A DNA stretch of 64,000 nt from Bacillota bacterium (GCA_023415795.1 JAEZJG010000010.1:16446-80445), one strand, 5' to 3'; positions 1 through 9,948 are shown, counted from the stretch's first letter. Numbers and translations are program-made. Notes: generated by a model not told the origin, from the letters alone.

Positions 1-363
1 GAAAATGCAGATACCATTTACGCCGCCAGTTGCATACTGGTTGATGAGCTCAACTTCTTTGTCGAGTTCCCCGCCGCTGTGTCCTTCAAGAACTGTTGCG
101 CCGTAGCTCTCAGCGGTTTTCTTCATGGTAATCTGGAGCATTCTCTGAAACTGGTCCTCGATCAGCACGACCGCAGCGATTTTCTTGCCGCTCAGATCTT
201 CAAGCTGTTCTGAACCTTCAGTAGGCTCTGCTACCTCAGATGGCTGTGCCGCAGTTTCTTCTGCCGGTTTCTCAGAAGTCGCAGCCGGTGCTTGTCCGCA
301 GCCTGCAAATGCCATAAGCATTGCAAGTACGAAACTAATAACTACTAAAAGCTTTTTTCTCAT
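1..363 (-). CDS. sugar ABC transporter substrate-binding lipoprotein (5' part, runs off the window)
   Basis: This is the N-terminal 121 residues of a secreted solute-binding protein; the rest lies beyond base 1. The start follows a strong AGGAGG site. A basic start, a hydrophobic stretch and a lipobox (AFAGC, Cys22) mark a lipoprotein signal peptide, followed by an Ala/Pro/Glu/Thr-rich linker to about residue 50. The mature part then begins with a beta strand, an EDQFQ segment and a helix, as in type I periplasmic binding proteins of the Peripla_BP_4 (ribose/galactose) class. It probably delivers a sugar to a permease encoded further left. It lies 147 nt downstream of the SDR gene on the same strand, so the two are probably co-transcribed. 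The substrate is unknown. Confidence 0.85.
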   Translation of the reverse strand, partial: MRKKLLVVISFVLAMLMAFAGCGQAPAATSEKPAEETAAQPSEVAEPTEGSEQLEDLSGKKIAAVVLIEDQFQRMLQITMKKTAESYGATVLEGHSGGELDKEVELINQYATGGVNGICIF

Positions 364-510
364 GTCTTCCTCCTTGTTTTTGTGACTGGTAATGTATGTT
401 CCAGTTTCGTATTCAGCATAGCCCTTATGATACATTGTTGTAAATCAAGGCAATTTGTTTTTTGTTTAAGATTTTTGTGTTATGCCCGAGCTTGATAAAA
501 CTAAAAGTTA

Positions 511-1287
511 TCAAGTTGCAGTCTTTTCCTTTTCCTGATTCGGCTGTCCGTTCCATGCGGAAAGCCCGCCGTCTACGGGTATATTCACGCCGCAAAGGTG
601 AACCGCCTGATCAGAGGCAAGGTATACAATGACGTTAGCGCAGTATTCTGGCTCGCAAAGCACTCTCGCTGGCATATTCTTCCTGAAGCTTTCCAGCACC
701 GCTTCGGAAGCTCCTGTGAGAAACATGGGGGTCTTTACCGCCGACGGAGAGATTATGTTAACTCTGACACCCTGCATTGAGTAGTCCATTGCAACGGCTT
801 TTGACATTGCTATCACCGCTCCTTTGGTAGCGCAGTATAAAGACATATTGTAGTCTCCGCCCATACCGGAAACAGACGATACGTTGATGATAGCGCCTTT
901 CTTTTTTGCTAGCATCTGCGGCCCAAATGCCTTCATCGTATGGAACGTGCCTCGCACGTTTACGTCAAACTGGAAGTCATAGTCCTCTTCAGGTGCGTTT
1001 TCGATCTGTCCGACGCGGAAAACGCCGGCGCAGTTTGCAAGTACGTCTGCTCCGCCCTGCTGTGCGACCATTTCAGCAAACGCCGCAACGTCGTCCCATT
1101 TGGCAACATCCGCAGCCTTCATAAAGAGCATACCTTCCGCTCCGGCAGACAGCTCGTCATAGGTTGCTTGAAGATTATCCTTATTCCAGTCGGTCATAAA
1201 AACATTGTCTCCAAGCGCCAAAAATGCCTTGACCGTCTCTTTGCCAACGCCGCTGGCAGCACCTGTTATTACAACATTTCTGCTCAT
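511..1287 (-). CDS. short-chain dehydrogenase/reductase (SDR family)
   Basis: A 258-residue classical SDR, an NAD(P)-dependent oxidoreductase acting on an alcohol or ketone. The cofactor motif TGAASGVG is near residue 7, NCAGV (the NNAG-type motif) near 86, the catalytic serine in NVSSVSG, and YCATK supplies the YxxxK catalytic pair; a PVDGG sequence lies near the C-terminus as usual. I start at the ATG of MSRNV because a GGGAGG site sits seven bases before it; a longer reading adds six residues without a ribosome binding site. Its position upstream of a sugar-binding lipoprotein suggests a sugar or polyol dehydrogenase, but the substrate cannot be read from sequence. Confidence 0.9.
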   Translation of the reverse strand: MSRNVVITGAASGVGKETVKAFLALGDNVFMTDWNKDNLQATYDELSAGAEGMLFMKAADVAKWDDVAAFAEMVAQQGGADVLANCAGVFRVGQIENAPEEDYDFQFDVNVRGTFHTMKAFGPQMLAKKKGAIINVSSVSGMGGDYNMSLYCATKGAVIAMSKAVAMDYSMQGVRVNIISPSAVKTPMFLTGASEAVLESFRKNMPARVLCEPEYCANVIVYLASDQAVHLCGVNIPVDGGLSAWNGQPNQEKEKTAT

Positions 1288-1460
1288 TTTTTCCTCCCTT
1301 TGCAACTTTTTTAATTATTGTGTGTTCTATTACTTTTGTCTACATTAAGCTTACGTATTCCCAATAGCTTTGTAAACGCCACAATATTTGTACTTTGTTT
1401 GTCATATTCGCTTTTTTATTTTTGTGTCTGGTTTAAGCCCTTAGAACACCTTTAGGTTTA

Positions 1461-1489
1461 TTGACAATGATTATTTTGTGATATATCTT
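1461..1489 (+). promoter_or_regulatory. candidate sigma-A promoter for the histidine kinase operon
   Basis: A perfect TTGACA (-35) at 1461-1466 is followed after 17 bases by TATCTT (4/6 match to the -10). It lies about 50 bases before the kinase start, in the divergent gap between the SDR and kinase genes. Confidence 0.5.
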
Positions 1490-1537
1490 GTTGGCATGCT
1501 AATAATAATACGTGAATTGTGAATACAGGGCTTTCAT

Positions 1538-3343
1538 ATGAAGATAAATGCGTTTCGTTTTAAATTATTTTTATATATAACGCTGGCAACACTGATACCG
1601 GTACTCATCTTTGGGATACTGCTTTTCTCGTCTACTCAGAGCACTCTCAAAGAGAACACCTCAGGAAATATTCAGGATACGCTGGTGTCCAATTTCAAGA
1701 ACATAGAGTCGAAACTTGATGTTATGGACAACGCAAGCAACGAACTTAGGGTTGCGCTTGCAAAAATACCAAAAGTCATTGACCCAGCTCTTAATATTGA
1801 TGAAACTGAGATTTTCGAGGCGGCGCAATACCCTGTGACAGTATACAGCTCGCTTATTGTGGACACCTACAGTATCGCAGGGTTTAACCACTTCTATTTG
1901 TATTTTCCATATCGTTCTCTCTTTCTTGTTTCAAGAATGTCCACATTTGATGCAGTCAACCCAAATGTACTGGACTGTCACTTTCTGCCTGAAAACAAAT
2001 GGGGCGTTTCTACTCCCTACGAGAATGTCATCAGCAACCCTACTGTTGGAAAGACGCTGAAACAAAGAAATATATCCAAAAATCTTATAATACAAGATAT
2101 AGAGGGCAACGAGCTTATACTCACCACAAACGTCAAGGAACGATATATTAACGAGCTTCTTATTTCAGGCTTGCATATAAAACCGTCGTACGCGGTAATA
2201 ATGGATAACCATGGGGGTCTGATATCATCAATGTCAGAGGGGGAAATTGGGCAGTCTCTTCCGCAATATAGGGATATACTTGCCGCAATAGGGGGTCAGC
2301 AGGAGTCAGGGGAAATCGAAATATCTTTAAACGGCAAGCCGCACCTGCTCAACTGGGTGTATTCCCAAAGCAACGAATGGTATTATGTTATAGCCACCGG
2401 TACCGGTTCTGTAACAGAGGCTATGTACAAAGTAATAAACACGCTTCTCCTAATCGTTTTAGGCATCGTGGTGTTATCTTTCATCATAACGGTCGTTCTT
2501 GCGAATTCTATGACCAGGCCATTAGAACAACTCTCAACAGCAATGACGGAGATCAAAAACAGGAATTTTAACGTCAAACTACCTATAAAGCCCAACGCTG
2601 AATTCGGCAACATCTATGCGGGGTTTAATGAAATGGCGCACGAGATCTATTCTCTTGTGAACGATGTTTCAAAAGAACAGAGCCGCAAGACCGTTGCCAC
2701 TATACAGATGCTGCAGACCGAGATCAATCCACATATGCTATACAACTCTCTTGAGTCTCTTTACAGCATTGCGAAGATAAACAATCAGGAGGAGATTGCG
2801 AACCTTGTTATGGCGCTGTCCCGTTTCTTTAGAATCGCACTTTCGGGGGGCAAACATACTGTACCCTTCCGTGAAGCGTTTGAGCTAGCCAATCAGTATA
2901 TAACGGTTCAAAATATAAGGCTCAATTATAAGATAGCTTTTACTTATGATATTTCTCAACAGATATACAACCTGTCTGTGCCTAAGTTTTTGCTGCAGCC
3001 GATAATAGAGAATTCGATACTACACGGCTTCCAAAATAAACGCGACGAGTGGCGCATTAATATAACCGCAAAAAAAGAGGGCAATCAATTAACGGTCGTC
3101 GTCCGTGATAACGGAATCGGCATACATGAGCCCGCTCTCGAAACATTAAATCGCCGTATGAACGACTTTAATTTTGAAGATAATACTGTAAGCAAAGGAT
3201 ATGCACTGAGAAACCTTAATTATCAGATTAAGCTAAAGTATGGAAACTGCTCAGGAATTGAGATTAACAGTGTTTACGGTGAATATACAGAGGTCGTTAT
3301 ACGTATGCACATTTCCGATAAGCAGCCAAAGCACCATCGATGA
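1538..3343 (+). CDS. YesM-type sensor histidine kinase
   Basis: A 601-residue membrane sensor kinase. TM1 is at about residues 10-30 and a ~250-residue extracytoplasmic sensor region (Cache-like by size and position) follows. TM2 is at about 290-315, then a HAMP linker. The His_kinase (PF06580) dimerisation/phosphoacceptor segment contains INPHMLYNSLE (His398), and the HATPase_c domain shows an N-box (QPIIENSILHGF) and a G-box (DNGIGI). The usual family sequence is NPHFLYN, so Met replaces Phe here, a mild change. It is followed after 23 nt by its YesN-type response regulator. Such pairs usually sense oligosaccharides or their binding proteins. The ribosome binding site before this ATG is weak. 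Confidence 0.92.
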   Translation: MKINAFRFKLFLYITLATLIPVLIFGILLFSSTQSTLKENTSGNIQDTLVSNFKNIESKLDVMDNASNELRVALAKIPKVIDPALNIDETEIFEAAQYPVTVYSSLIVDTYSIAGFNHFYLYFPYRSLFLVSRMSTFDAVNPNVLDCHFLPENKWGVSTPYENVISNPTVGKTLKQRNISKNLIIQDIEGNELILTTNVKERYINELLISGLHIKPSYAVIMDNHGGLISSMSEGEIGQSLPQYRDILAAIGGQQESGEIEISLNGKPHLLNWVYSQSNEWYYVIATGTGSVTEAMYKVINTLLLIVLGIVVLSFIITVVLANSMTRPLEQLSTAMTEIKNRNFNVKLPIKPNAEFGNIYAGFNEMAHEIYSLVNDVSKEQSRKTVATIQMLQTEINPHMLYNSLESLYSIAKINNQEEIANLVMALSRFFRIALSGGKHTVPFREAFELANQYITVQNIRLNYKIAFTYDISQQIYNLSVPKFLLQPIIENSILHGFQNKRDEWRINITAKKEGNQLTVVVRDNGIGIHEPALETLNRRMNDFNFEDNTVSKGYALRNLNYQIKLKYGNCSGIEINSVYGEYTEVVIRMHISDKQPKHHR

Positions 3344-3366
3344 GGACACCTATTTGGAGGATTTGA

Positions 3367-4974
3367 ATGTACAAGCTGTTGATAGTTGACGACGAACCTT
3401 GGCTTCGAAAAAGGTTGCTGCTCACAATAGATTGGCAGAGCATGGGGATAACAGAACTCTTTGAGGCTGAAGACGGATTGAAAGCCTTCAATCTTGCTGT
3501 CAAACATGAACCGGACATAATAATAACGGACATCGAAATGCCGGGGCTTTCTGGTATAGACTTGATGCAGACGCTCAACGAGAGCGCGCTGTTTCCGCAG
3601 ATAATACTTATAAGCGGCTATAACGAATTTGAATATGCCCGCAGCGCGGTTAAGTTCGGAGCGATCGATTATCTCTTAAAGCCCGTAGCGGAAGATGAGT
3701 TGAAGAAGACCGTCACAAAATGCATAGCCACACTTGAGCAAAACAGATATAACAAGGAGATACGCGATCTCCTTGCCGATTCTTCCAGCCTGCTTCGCGA
3801 AAAGATATATATCGACCTTCTGCAGGGCAAGTTAGATTTCAACAAAGTTCCTGAGGCTCGTTTAAACGAGCTCGGAGTAACTTTTTTATCGAACTCGGCA
3901 ATGTGCATAATCGCTCACTCACATCCTGCCAGTCATAAGCTTTCTGAGAACAATGTTGAAGAAACGCTTGCAAATTTAACTATCAATAAAACAATAAAAG
4001 ATCTTCTATCTTGTTGTTTAGTCGAGGTTCTCGACTTTTGGATCGACGACGCAAACGTCTATCTTGTTTTCAGTGATCTATCTGAAAACGAGTTTAAAGC
4101 CTGCGTCTTAAAAGCACTGAACGACGCTAAAAAGCAGATATACGAACTGCACTCTGATCGTATCGCTTACGGCACTGGCTCTATTGCCCACAAACTAGCC
4201 GAACTCTCGGCATCATACCGTAAAGCAAGATACAGCATCAATCTGTGCCGCTCAAAGCAGCATACGGTATACGACGAAGAGGTAGAAACTAAGACAAACG
4301 ATTTTCAGATAGTTTACGATGAATACAATCTTAAATCTTTGATAGCGAGCCTAAAGAGTGGTGATGCGGATGAGGCATCGAAGCTTCTTACAGAACTTAT
4401 AAACGAGTTTCTGGATCAAACAGCGGGAACACCCTCATCGCTTCAAATTAAGTTAATGTACATCAATGTGCTAAACAGCTTGTTTAAAGGCTGCCTGCCA
4501 TTCCTGCCTGTATCGGAAGATATAATTAAGATCTGTGTCGATTATATAGATGGATCCACATCCTTCCATACCGCCGAGAAGATGCATTCTCATCTACAAA
4601 GCCTGCTTTCCATACTCACCAAGCAGTATCATGACTTCTTCGGCACCAAGCGCCATTGGCTGATTGATAAAATACTAAAATACATTGATTCGAACTACGC
4701 TTCACCACTGTCAATGAGGGATGTCGCAGCAAATTTTTATCTAAACCCGTCTTATTTCTGCAAGTTGTTTAAAGAAGAAACCGGCGTTACGTTCACAACT
4801 TATCTTATGAACAAACGCGTTGAGAATGCGAAAAGCCTGATGTCGGAAACCTCTATGAAGCTCTACGACGTAGCTTCCGCCGTAGGATACACGAACGTAC
4901 AGTATTTTTCGACTGTGTTCAAGGAGGTAGAGGGCATCACGCCCTCTCAGTTCCGCTCGGGAATAGGCAACTAG
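3367..4974 (+). CDS. YesN-type response regulator, receiver plus AraC DNA-binding domain
   Basis: A 535-residue regulator paired with the kinase just upstream; the start follows TTGGAGG. The N-terminal receiver domain has the acidic pair D8/D9, the phosphoacceptor Asp55 in TDIEMPG and a conserved Lys in LLKP. A ~280-residue middle region is typical of the family. The last ~100 residues form two AraC/XylS helix-turn-helix motifs (RDVAANFYLNPSYFCKLF and the GYTNVQYFSTVFK segment, ending in TPSQFR). It should activate carbohydrate-uptake or catabolic genes, likely the adjacent sugar-binding lipoprotein and SDR genes, but no operator was identified. Confidence 0.92.
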   Translation: MYKLLIVDDEPWLRKRLLLTIDWQSMGITELFEAEDGLKAFNLAVKHEPDIIITDIEMPGLSGIDLMQTLNESALFPQIILISGYNEFEYARSAVKFGAIDYLLKPVAEDELKKTVTKCIATLEQNRYNKEIRDLLADSSSLLREKIYIDLLQGKLDFNKVPEARLNELGVTFLSNSAMCIIAHSHPASHKLSENNVEETLANLTINKTIKDLLSCCLVEVLDFWIDDANVYLVFSDLSENEFKACVLKALNDAKKQIYELHSDRIAYGTGSIAHKLAELSASYRKARYSINLCRSKQHTVYDEEVETKTNDFQIVYDEYNLKSLIASLKSGDADEASKLLTELINEFLDQTAGTPSSLQIKLMYINVLNSLFKGCLPFLPVSEDIIKICVDYIDGSTSFHTAEKMHSHLQSLLSILTKQYHDFFGTKRHWLIDKILKYIDSNYASPLSMRDVAANFYLNPSYFCKLFKEETGVTFTTYLMNKRVENAKSLMSETSMKLYDVASAVGYTNVQYFSTVFKEVEGITPSQFRSGIGN

Positions 4975-5022
4975 ATATTCGGAACAAATTATTATTTTTT
5001 AGAAAGTAGGATATATACTAAA

Positions 5023-6030
5023 ATGACAGCAACAAGTTCGCAAAAAATGAAAACTGCCATGCCTCGCAATATCAAAACTTTCATCCAGGTATTTGTTGTC
5101 TTTGCGGTTATATTTACCGTCGTGATGGTTTTGCTGGCAGCAGGGGTCTTTGAGGAGAAGATTCAGCGCGGCAACACCATCGGCAACAACGGAAATTTTG
5201 GTATAGCAGTTAATACTGGTGACGAGATATACTATTCAAGCAAAGGCATATGGCGATATAATGCCGAGAGCAAAGATGATAAAATAAGCGAAGACGAAGC
5301 CTTTTACCTTAATTATCATGACGGTTGGATATATTACTCGAACCTCAGCGATGAAGGCAAGCTTTACCGTGTGCGTACCGACGGTTCGGGCAAAGAAGCA
5401 CTGAGCGATATGCGCACAGAGTCTATCGATATTGTAAACGGTACTGTCTATTACGCGACTACAGTGCTTGGCGGCGAAGAGGAAACCCCGGCCGTCGGGA
5501 TATACCGTCTAGGGCCTGAGGATGGTCCGACCAAGATCGTTTCAGTCAATGCCGAGCATATATCCATTTTGGGCGATAATATCTATTTCGTTGATAAGAA
5601 TAACGGGTATAAGCTTTGCTATGTAAAAAAAGACGGTACTGGCCTGACAGTAGTAACTAACGATTTTATTCATGCATACGATGTCGCTGACGATTGGATC
5701 TACTGCGCGGGTCGCGACTCAATATATAAGATGCGCAAAGACGGATCTTCTAAAGTTCTGCTCTCAAATACAGGAGCGACCTCGATCCTTGTTGCCAGAG
5801 ATACTGTCTTTTATAACTATATAAGCGTTATGGAACAGGAAGACAGCTCATCAGCCTTTATGAGTATGCAAACCGACGGAACAGGATCCAAAAAGCTGCT
5901 TAACTCCGGTCTGCTGGCCGTTAACTATTTTGACAGCAACACTCTGCTTTGTGCCCCATATACGGCTACACCAACGCTCATTAAGTATGATATCGTAAAA
6001 GGGAGTTTAGAAGAATTAAAGCAGGATTAA
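5023..6030 (+). CDS. membrane-anchored DUF5050-like beta-propeller protein
   Basis: A 335-residue protein with one N-terminal membrane anchor at about residues 17-43 and an extracytoplasmic remainder. That part consists of repeats of the form IYYS/WIYYSN followed by LYRVRTDGSG or IYKMRKDGSS, which recur about every 45 residues, as in DUF5050 (LRP1-like beta-propeller) proteins of Clostridia. No catalytic residues stand out; such proteins are thought to bind carbohydrate or protein ligands outside the cell. It lies 48 nt behind the response regulator, so it may belong to the kinase-regulator operon and help present the signal. That role is inference. Confidence 0.72.
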   Translation: MTATSSQKMKTAMPRNIKTFIQVFVVFAVIFTVVMVLLAAGVFEEKIQRGNTIGNNGNFGIAVNTGDEIYYSSKGIWRYNAESKDDKISEDEAFYLNYHDGWIYYSNLSDEGKLYRVRTDGSGKEALSDMRTESIDIVNGTVYYATTVLGGEEETPAVGIYRLGPEDGPTKIVSVNAEHISILGDNIYFVDKNNGYKLCYVKKDGTGLTVVTNDFIHAYDVADDWIYCAGRDSIYKMRKDGSSKVLLSNTGATSILVARDTVFYNYISVMEQEDSSSAFMSMQTDGTGSKKLLNSGLLAVNYFDSNTLLCAPYTATPTLIKYDIVKGSLEELKQD

Positions 6031-6138
6031 TCACTCCAAAAAGCAAAGCAATAGCTTTTCAGAAGCTTTGAAGCAGAACCATTGGACTATGAATCGTCAC
6101 ACTGCGGGGTTAAATGCAATAAGTTTCTCATCCACCAT

Positions 6139-6170
6139 GTTATAAGGCTGGGAAGCCCCAGCCTTATAAC
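6139..6170. terminator. hairpin between convergent genes
   Basis: A perfect 14-bp inverted repeat, arms 6139-6152 and 6157-6170 with loop AAGC. It sits between the ends of the propeller gene and the converging permease gene. It lacks a clear T-run, so it may be a weak bidirectional terminator or a 3'-end stabiliser. Confidence 0.6.
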
Positions 6171-6224
6171 AGCTAAAATATAAATATAGGAGGAAGTTGT
6201 CTGAAACGTATCTTATCGTGTCTC

Positions 6225-7328
6225 TTACATTGCAACGTCTTTGCTGTTACTCCTGTTTCTCAGTCTAGCCCCTTCCGGCTGTTTTAGATTTAAGCTTCCT
6301 TTTTCTCTCAACGAGAGAACAACGCTCTGGAGCAATATAAAGAAGCACAGCATAAGTCCAGTCGTAATGCTCTGCCAATAAGGCTCCCGAAGCCCCGAAG
6401 CAATAACAATATTGCTGATGGTTTTAAGTGACAATACACCAAACAGCGTACCGACCACATTGCCGACGCCACCGGTTAACAGCGTTCCGCCAATAATAGC
6501 AGCGGCAATCGCCTGCATTTCCGCAGCAGTCGCGTTGGACGCATTTCCTGCACCTGTATGCATAAGATATACATAACCGCCAATGCCGGCCAATAATCCG
6601 CAAAGCAAGTAAGAATAGAATTTTGTGCGTTTCACATTAATGCCAAGCATGAGAGCGCTCTGGTTGTTTCCGCCCACTGCATACAAATTGCGGCCAAAAC
6701 GTGTCCATCTCAAAATGATAAATATGACAGCTACGATGGCCAGTGCAACCACCACACCCAACTCAATTTTGGCGGGAATGAAATTACCGCTCTTGCCGTA
6801 AGAACCGATACCAGGGATCACGATACGGAATTGCTTTAGCGCGACAAATGCCTCGTGTGCCGCTGTACGCGGAACAGCGCTGACTATGGTCATCATTCCT
6901 TTAGCAAAGAACATACCCGCCAAAGAAACGATGAATGGCTGTATCTCGAGGTATGCAATCAGCGAGCCTTGAACCATGCCAAACAACAGGCCAATACCCA
7001 ACGCCAGCGCCATAGAACCCACCACACTGGCGCCTTGGTCATCCAAAAGCACCACGCACGACATTGTCACCAAAGCGGTTATTCCGCCCACTGAAATATC
7101 GATGCCCCCCGCTATCATAACAACAGTCATACCGCAGGAAATAACAATCAAAAACGCGTTGTTGTTAAAAATATCAAGGAACTGCTGCGGGTTCAGAAAA
7201 CCTCCACCCCAAACAAGCATGGCAAGTATGTACATGCCAAAAAAGGTGCAAATTGTGATGGTCAGGAGCAAATTAGTGTTTGAAATAGGCTCCCTGCGTC
7301 TTTTTAACATATCATTATTGCTTGTCAT
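6225..7328 (-). CDS. yjfF: sugar ABC transporter permease, YjfF-like
   Basis: A 367-residue integral membrane permease of the BPD_transp_2 (RbsC-like) family with about 8-10 membrane segments. The family signature GGIDISVGGI is near residue 85, and the cytoplasmic coupling segment includes the GGNNQSALMLGI and GGTLLTGGVG sequences. Similarity by eye is closest to E. coli YjfF, the second permease of the galactofuranose importer. The ATG is one base after the stop of the preceding permease, with GGAG just upstream; longer readings run into that gene. It is the last gene of the ytfQ-ytfR-ytfT-yjfF-ordered operon. Galactofuranose is the E. coli substrate; the substrate here is not proven. Confidence 0.88.
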   Translation of the reverse strand: MTSNNDMLKRRREPISNTNLLLTITICTFFGMYILAMLVWGGGFLNPQQFLDIFNNNAFLIVISCGMTVVMIAGGIDISVGGITALVTMSCVVLLDDQGASVVGSMALALGIGLLFGMVQGSLIAYLEIQPFIVSLAGMFFAKGMMTIVSAVPRTAAHEAFVALKQFRIVIPGIGSYGKSGNFIPAKIELGVVVALAIVAVIFIILRWTRFGRNLYAVGGNNQSALMLGINVKRTKFYSYLLCGLLAGIGGYVYLMHTGAGNASNATAAEMQAIAAAIIGGTLLTGGVGNVVGTLFGVLSLKTISNIVIASGLREPYWQSITTGLMLCFFILLQSVVLSLREKGSLNLKQPEGARLRNRSNSKDVAM

Positions 7329-7329
7329 A

Positions 7330-8391
7330 TTATGAGTTCTCCAATACTTTCGTCGATTTTCTAAACAGCTTATCGCGCAGCTGAAGTACATGCGCCTTTA
7401 CAATTGGCGAGCCCAATACCACAATGGCGATAATAACGATTGCTTTGCATGCTTTTATCGCCGTTGAGGGTACCTTCATAGCATAAAGCGTCGTCGTCAG
7501 CGTTTGAATAACATAAGCACCTATCACTGAACCACTCAGGCTAAACTTACCGCCGCTGAGCGCATTACCGCCAATAGCAACCGCCAATATAGCATCCATT
7601 TCGATATCTATAAGTATGGTTTCATGGTTGATAAGCCCTATTCGGCTGACGCCGATAGCGCCTGCAATTGCTGTGCACACACCCAGAATCATAAATGCTA
7701 ACAGCTTTACCCACAGAGAGTTGATTCCGTTTAAGCGAGCCGATTTTTCATTGATACCCACAGCCTGTGTATAGAGCCCAAGATTGGTGAATCGCAAAAC
7801 GAGTGAAACCAAAATTCCAAACACGATGACAATCAAAATCGGCGTAGGTATGGGGATTCCCGGAATGAAGCCGCCGATATATCCAAGCAGCGGACTTTCG
7901 ACAGTCGGCGTCGCACCACCGTTTATCCAGTACGCGACTGAGCGTCCGGCTGTAAACAGTATCAATGTCGCAATCATCGGCTGAATCCGGAAAACAGCAA
8001 CCAAAGTGCCGTTAAACGCACCGAATATTATCGCAACCACACAGCTTGCTAAAAAAGCAACCAGTATAATTGGCATCGTAACTTGGTTTTCGCGGAGCAC
8101 ACGTACAAAAACGCTGCCCGCAATAGCCGCCGCCGCACCCACGCTGATATCCTGTCCTTTGGACGCCGCTGTTACCAGCGTCATACCAATAGCCAGAATG
8201 GCAAGCTCAGACGCACCGTTCAATATGCTGACGACATTTCCTGAGAGAACAGGATTTCCATCGTTGTTGGTTGTCACAACCAACGAGAAGAAATTTACGT
8301 CTCTGATTAGATTGAAAACGATCAGCAAAAACAGCGCAAACAGCGGAACAATTAACTGAGACCTCGCAAACTTCTTTAAACCTTTAGCCAT
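7330..8391 (-). CDS. ytfT: sugar ABC transporter permease, YtfT-like
   Basis: A 353-residue permease of the BPD_transp_2 family, the partner of the YjfF-like permease that follows it. The GQDISVGAAAAIAG signature and the AVGINEKSARLNGI and GGNALSGGKF segments are characteristic. Several hydrophobic segments span the protein. It overlaps the upstream ATPase gene by 8 nt, so it is probably translationally coupled. With two different permeases, the importer would form a heterodimeric channel as in E. coli YtfT/YjfF. Substrate is inferred from gene order only. Confidence 0.88.
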   Translation of the reverse strand: MAKGLKKFARSQLIVPLFALFLLIVFNLIRDVNFFSLVVTTNNDGNPVLSGNVVSILNGASELAILAIGMTLVTAASKGQDISVGAAAAIAGSVFVRVLRENQVTMPIILVAFLASCVVAIIFGAFNGTLVAVFRIQPMIATLILFTAGRSVAYWINGGATPTVESPLLGYIGGFIPGIPIPTPILIVIVFGILVSLVLRFTNLGLYTQAVGINEKSARLNGINSLWVKLLAFMILGVCTAIAGAIGVSRIGLINHETILIDIEMDAILAVAIGGNALSGGKFSLSGSVIGAYVIQTLTTTLYAMKVPSTAIKACKAIVIIAIVVLGSPIVKAHVLQLRDKLFRKSTKVLENS

Positions 8392-9904
8392 TTTGTGCAG
8401 CCTCCCCCGCTATTGTGTGCATTATATTCACTTGTGTCATGTCGTCGCCCTTAAGCTCACCCACTATTTTACGATCTCGCATAACAATGAGCCGTGAACA
8501 TGTGCGCAGCATCTCCTCAATTTCCGATGAAATAAACGTCACGCTCACGCCTTGTTCAGCCAGTTTGAGCACCAGCTTTTGTATTTCAACCTTGGTGCCC
8601 ACATCTATGCCGCGCGTCGGTTCGTCGAGAATCAAATATTGGGGATTTGTAAGCAGCCAACGCGCCAGTATAACCTTTTGCTGATTGCCGCCCGACAAAG
8701 ACCTTATAGGCGTATCCGTCGAAGCAGTTTTGATATCCAGCAGCTTTATATACTCATCTGCAAAAGCCTCCGCCTCCGACTTGGAAAACGGCTTGAAAAA
8801 CCCCTTCATTACCTGCAACGCCAATATGATGTTATCGCGGACGGATAAATCATCGACGATGCCATCCTGCTTTCTGTCCTCAGGCAAATAGCCGATACCA
8901 TGCTTCATCGCATCCTTGGGTTTCGATATTTTAACGGATTTTCCATTCACCTTCACCTTGCCGCTGATCACCTTATCCGCGCCAAATATAGCACGTACGC
9001 TTTCACTGCGGCCAGAGCCAAGTAGTCCTGTAAACCCATTGACTTCACCCTTGTTAATTTGAAAGTCAAATGCCTTCGTGCCCGCTGCGCTGGATAACCC
9101 AGACGCCTCGAATACGGGCTCGTTGTCCGCCTGTGCCTGCGATGCCTTTCTGTTTTCCAACTCAGAAATATCGTCCAGCTCTTTACCCATCATCTTTGAG
9201 ATGAGCTGTACACGCGGCAGATCCTTTGTTTCGTATTCGCCGACAAACTCGCCGTTCCTCAAAACGGTGATTCTGTCGCACACCTCGTACACCTGCTCCA
9301 GGAAGTGCGTTATGAAAATGATGCCAACGCCTCTGGACTTAAGCTCGCGCATCAGCGAGAACAGCTTTTCAACCTCGTGTTCATCCAGAGAAGAGGTTGG
9401 CTCGTCCAGAATCAGCACCTTGCAATCCATATCCACGGCACGCGCGATGGCAACCATTTGCTGCACAGCCAGCGAACAGGTGGCCAGCTGCTGTGTTGCC
9501 CGCGCCGGTATGTTAAGTTTTCTTAATATTTCTGTTGTTTTCTTGGACATCGTCTTCCAATTGACAAATTGGTAATTACCCCGTCCGATAAACATATTCT
9601 CGGCAACTGTCAGGTTAGGGCAAAGGGTTATCTCCTGATACACCGTACTGATGCCTAAATTCTGCGCCTCTTGGGGTGATTTTACGGAGATTTCTTTATT
9701 GATCCCTGCTAAATTGACTTCCCCTGAATCCTTGGTATATACGCCTGTGATCACCTTCACCAGGGTCGACTTGCCCGCTCCATTCTCACCCATAAGGGCA
9801 TGAATTTCACCCTTACATAATGTAAAATTCACGTTATATAAGGCACGCACACCCGGGAATGACTTGCATATATTCCGCATAGATAAAACGATGTCATTTT
9901 GCAT
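8384..9904 (-). CDS. ytfR: sugar ABC transporter ATP-binding protein, YtfR/RbsA-like (two NBDs)
   Basis: A 506-residue tandem ATPase powering the importer. NBD1 has a canonical Walker A (GENGAGKST, about residue 38) and Walker B (LILDEPTSSLD). NBD2 has the degenerate P-loop GLLGSGRSES usual in RbsA-type proteins, a good signature (LSGGNQQK) and LILDEPTRGID. NBD1's signature region reads CSLAVQQM, also usual for this family. I start at the ATG of MQNDIV (GGATGGG upstream); a longer reading adds 28 residues with no family support. It lies between the binding protein and permease genes, in the E. coli order. Confidence 0.92.
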   Translation of the reverse strand: MQNDIVLSMRNICKSFPGVRALYNVNFTLCKGEIHALMGENGAGKSTLVKVITGVYTKDSGEVNLAGINKEISVKSPQEAQNLGISTVYQEITLCPNLTVAENMFIGRGNYQFVNWKTMSKKTTEILRKLNIPARATQQLATCSLAVQQMVAIARAVDMDCKVLILDEPTSSLDEHEVEKLFSLMRELKSRGVGIIFITHFLEQVYEVCDRITVLRNGEFVGEYETKDLPRVQLISKMMGKELDDISELENRKASQAQADNEPVFEASGLSSAAGTKAFDFQINKGEVNGFTGLLGSGRSESVRAIFGADKVISGKVKVNGKSVKISKPKDAMKHGIGYLPEDRKQDGIVDDLSVRDNIILALQVMKGFFKPFSKSEAEAFADEYIKLLDIKTASTDTPIRSLSGGNQQKVILARWLLTNPQYLILDEPTRGIDVGTKVEIQKLVLKLAEQGVSVTFISSEIEEMLRTCSRLIVMRDRKIVGELKGDDMTQVNIMHTIAGEAAQNG

Positions 9905-9948
9905 AGCTACCCATCCTTTAAGCATTTGAGAACTTCTCAAAGATGGCA

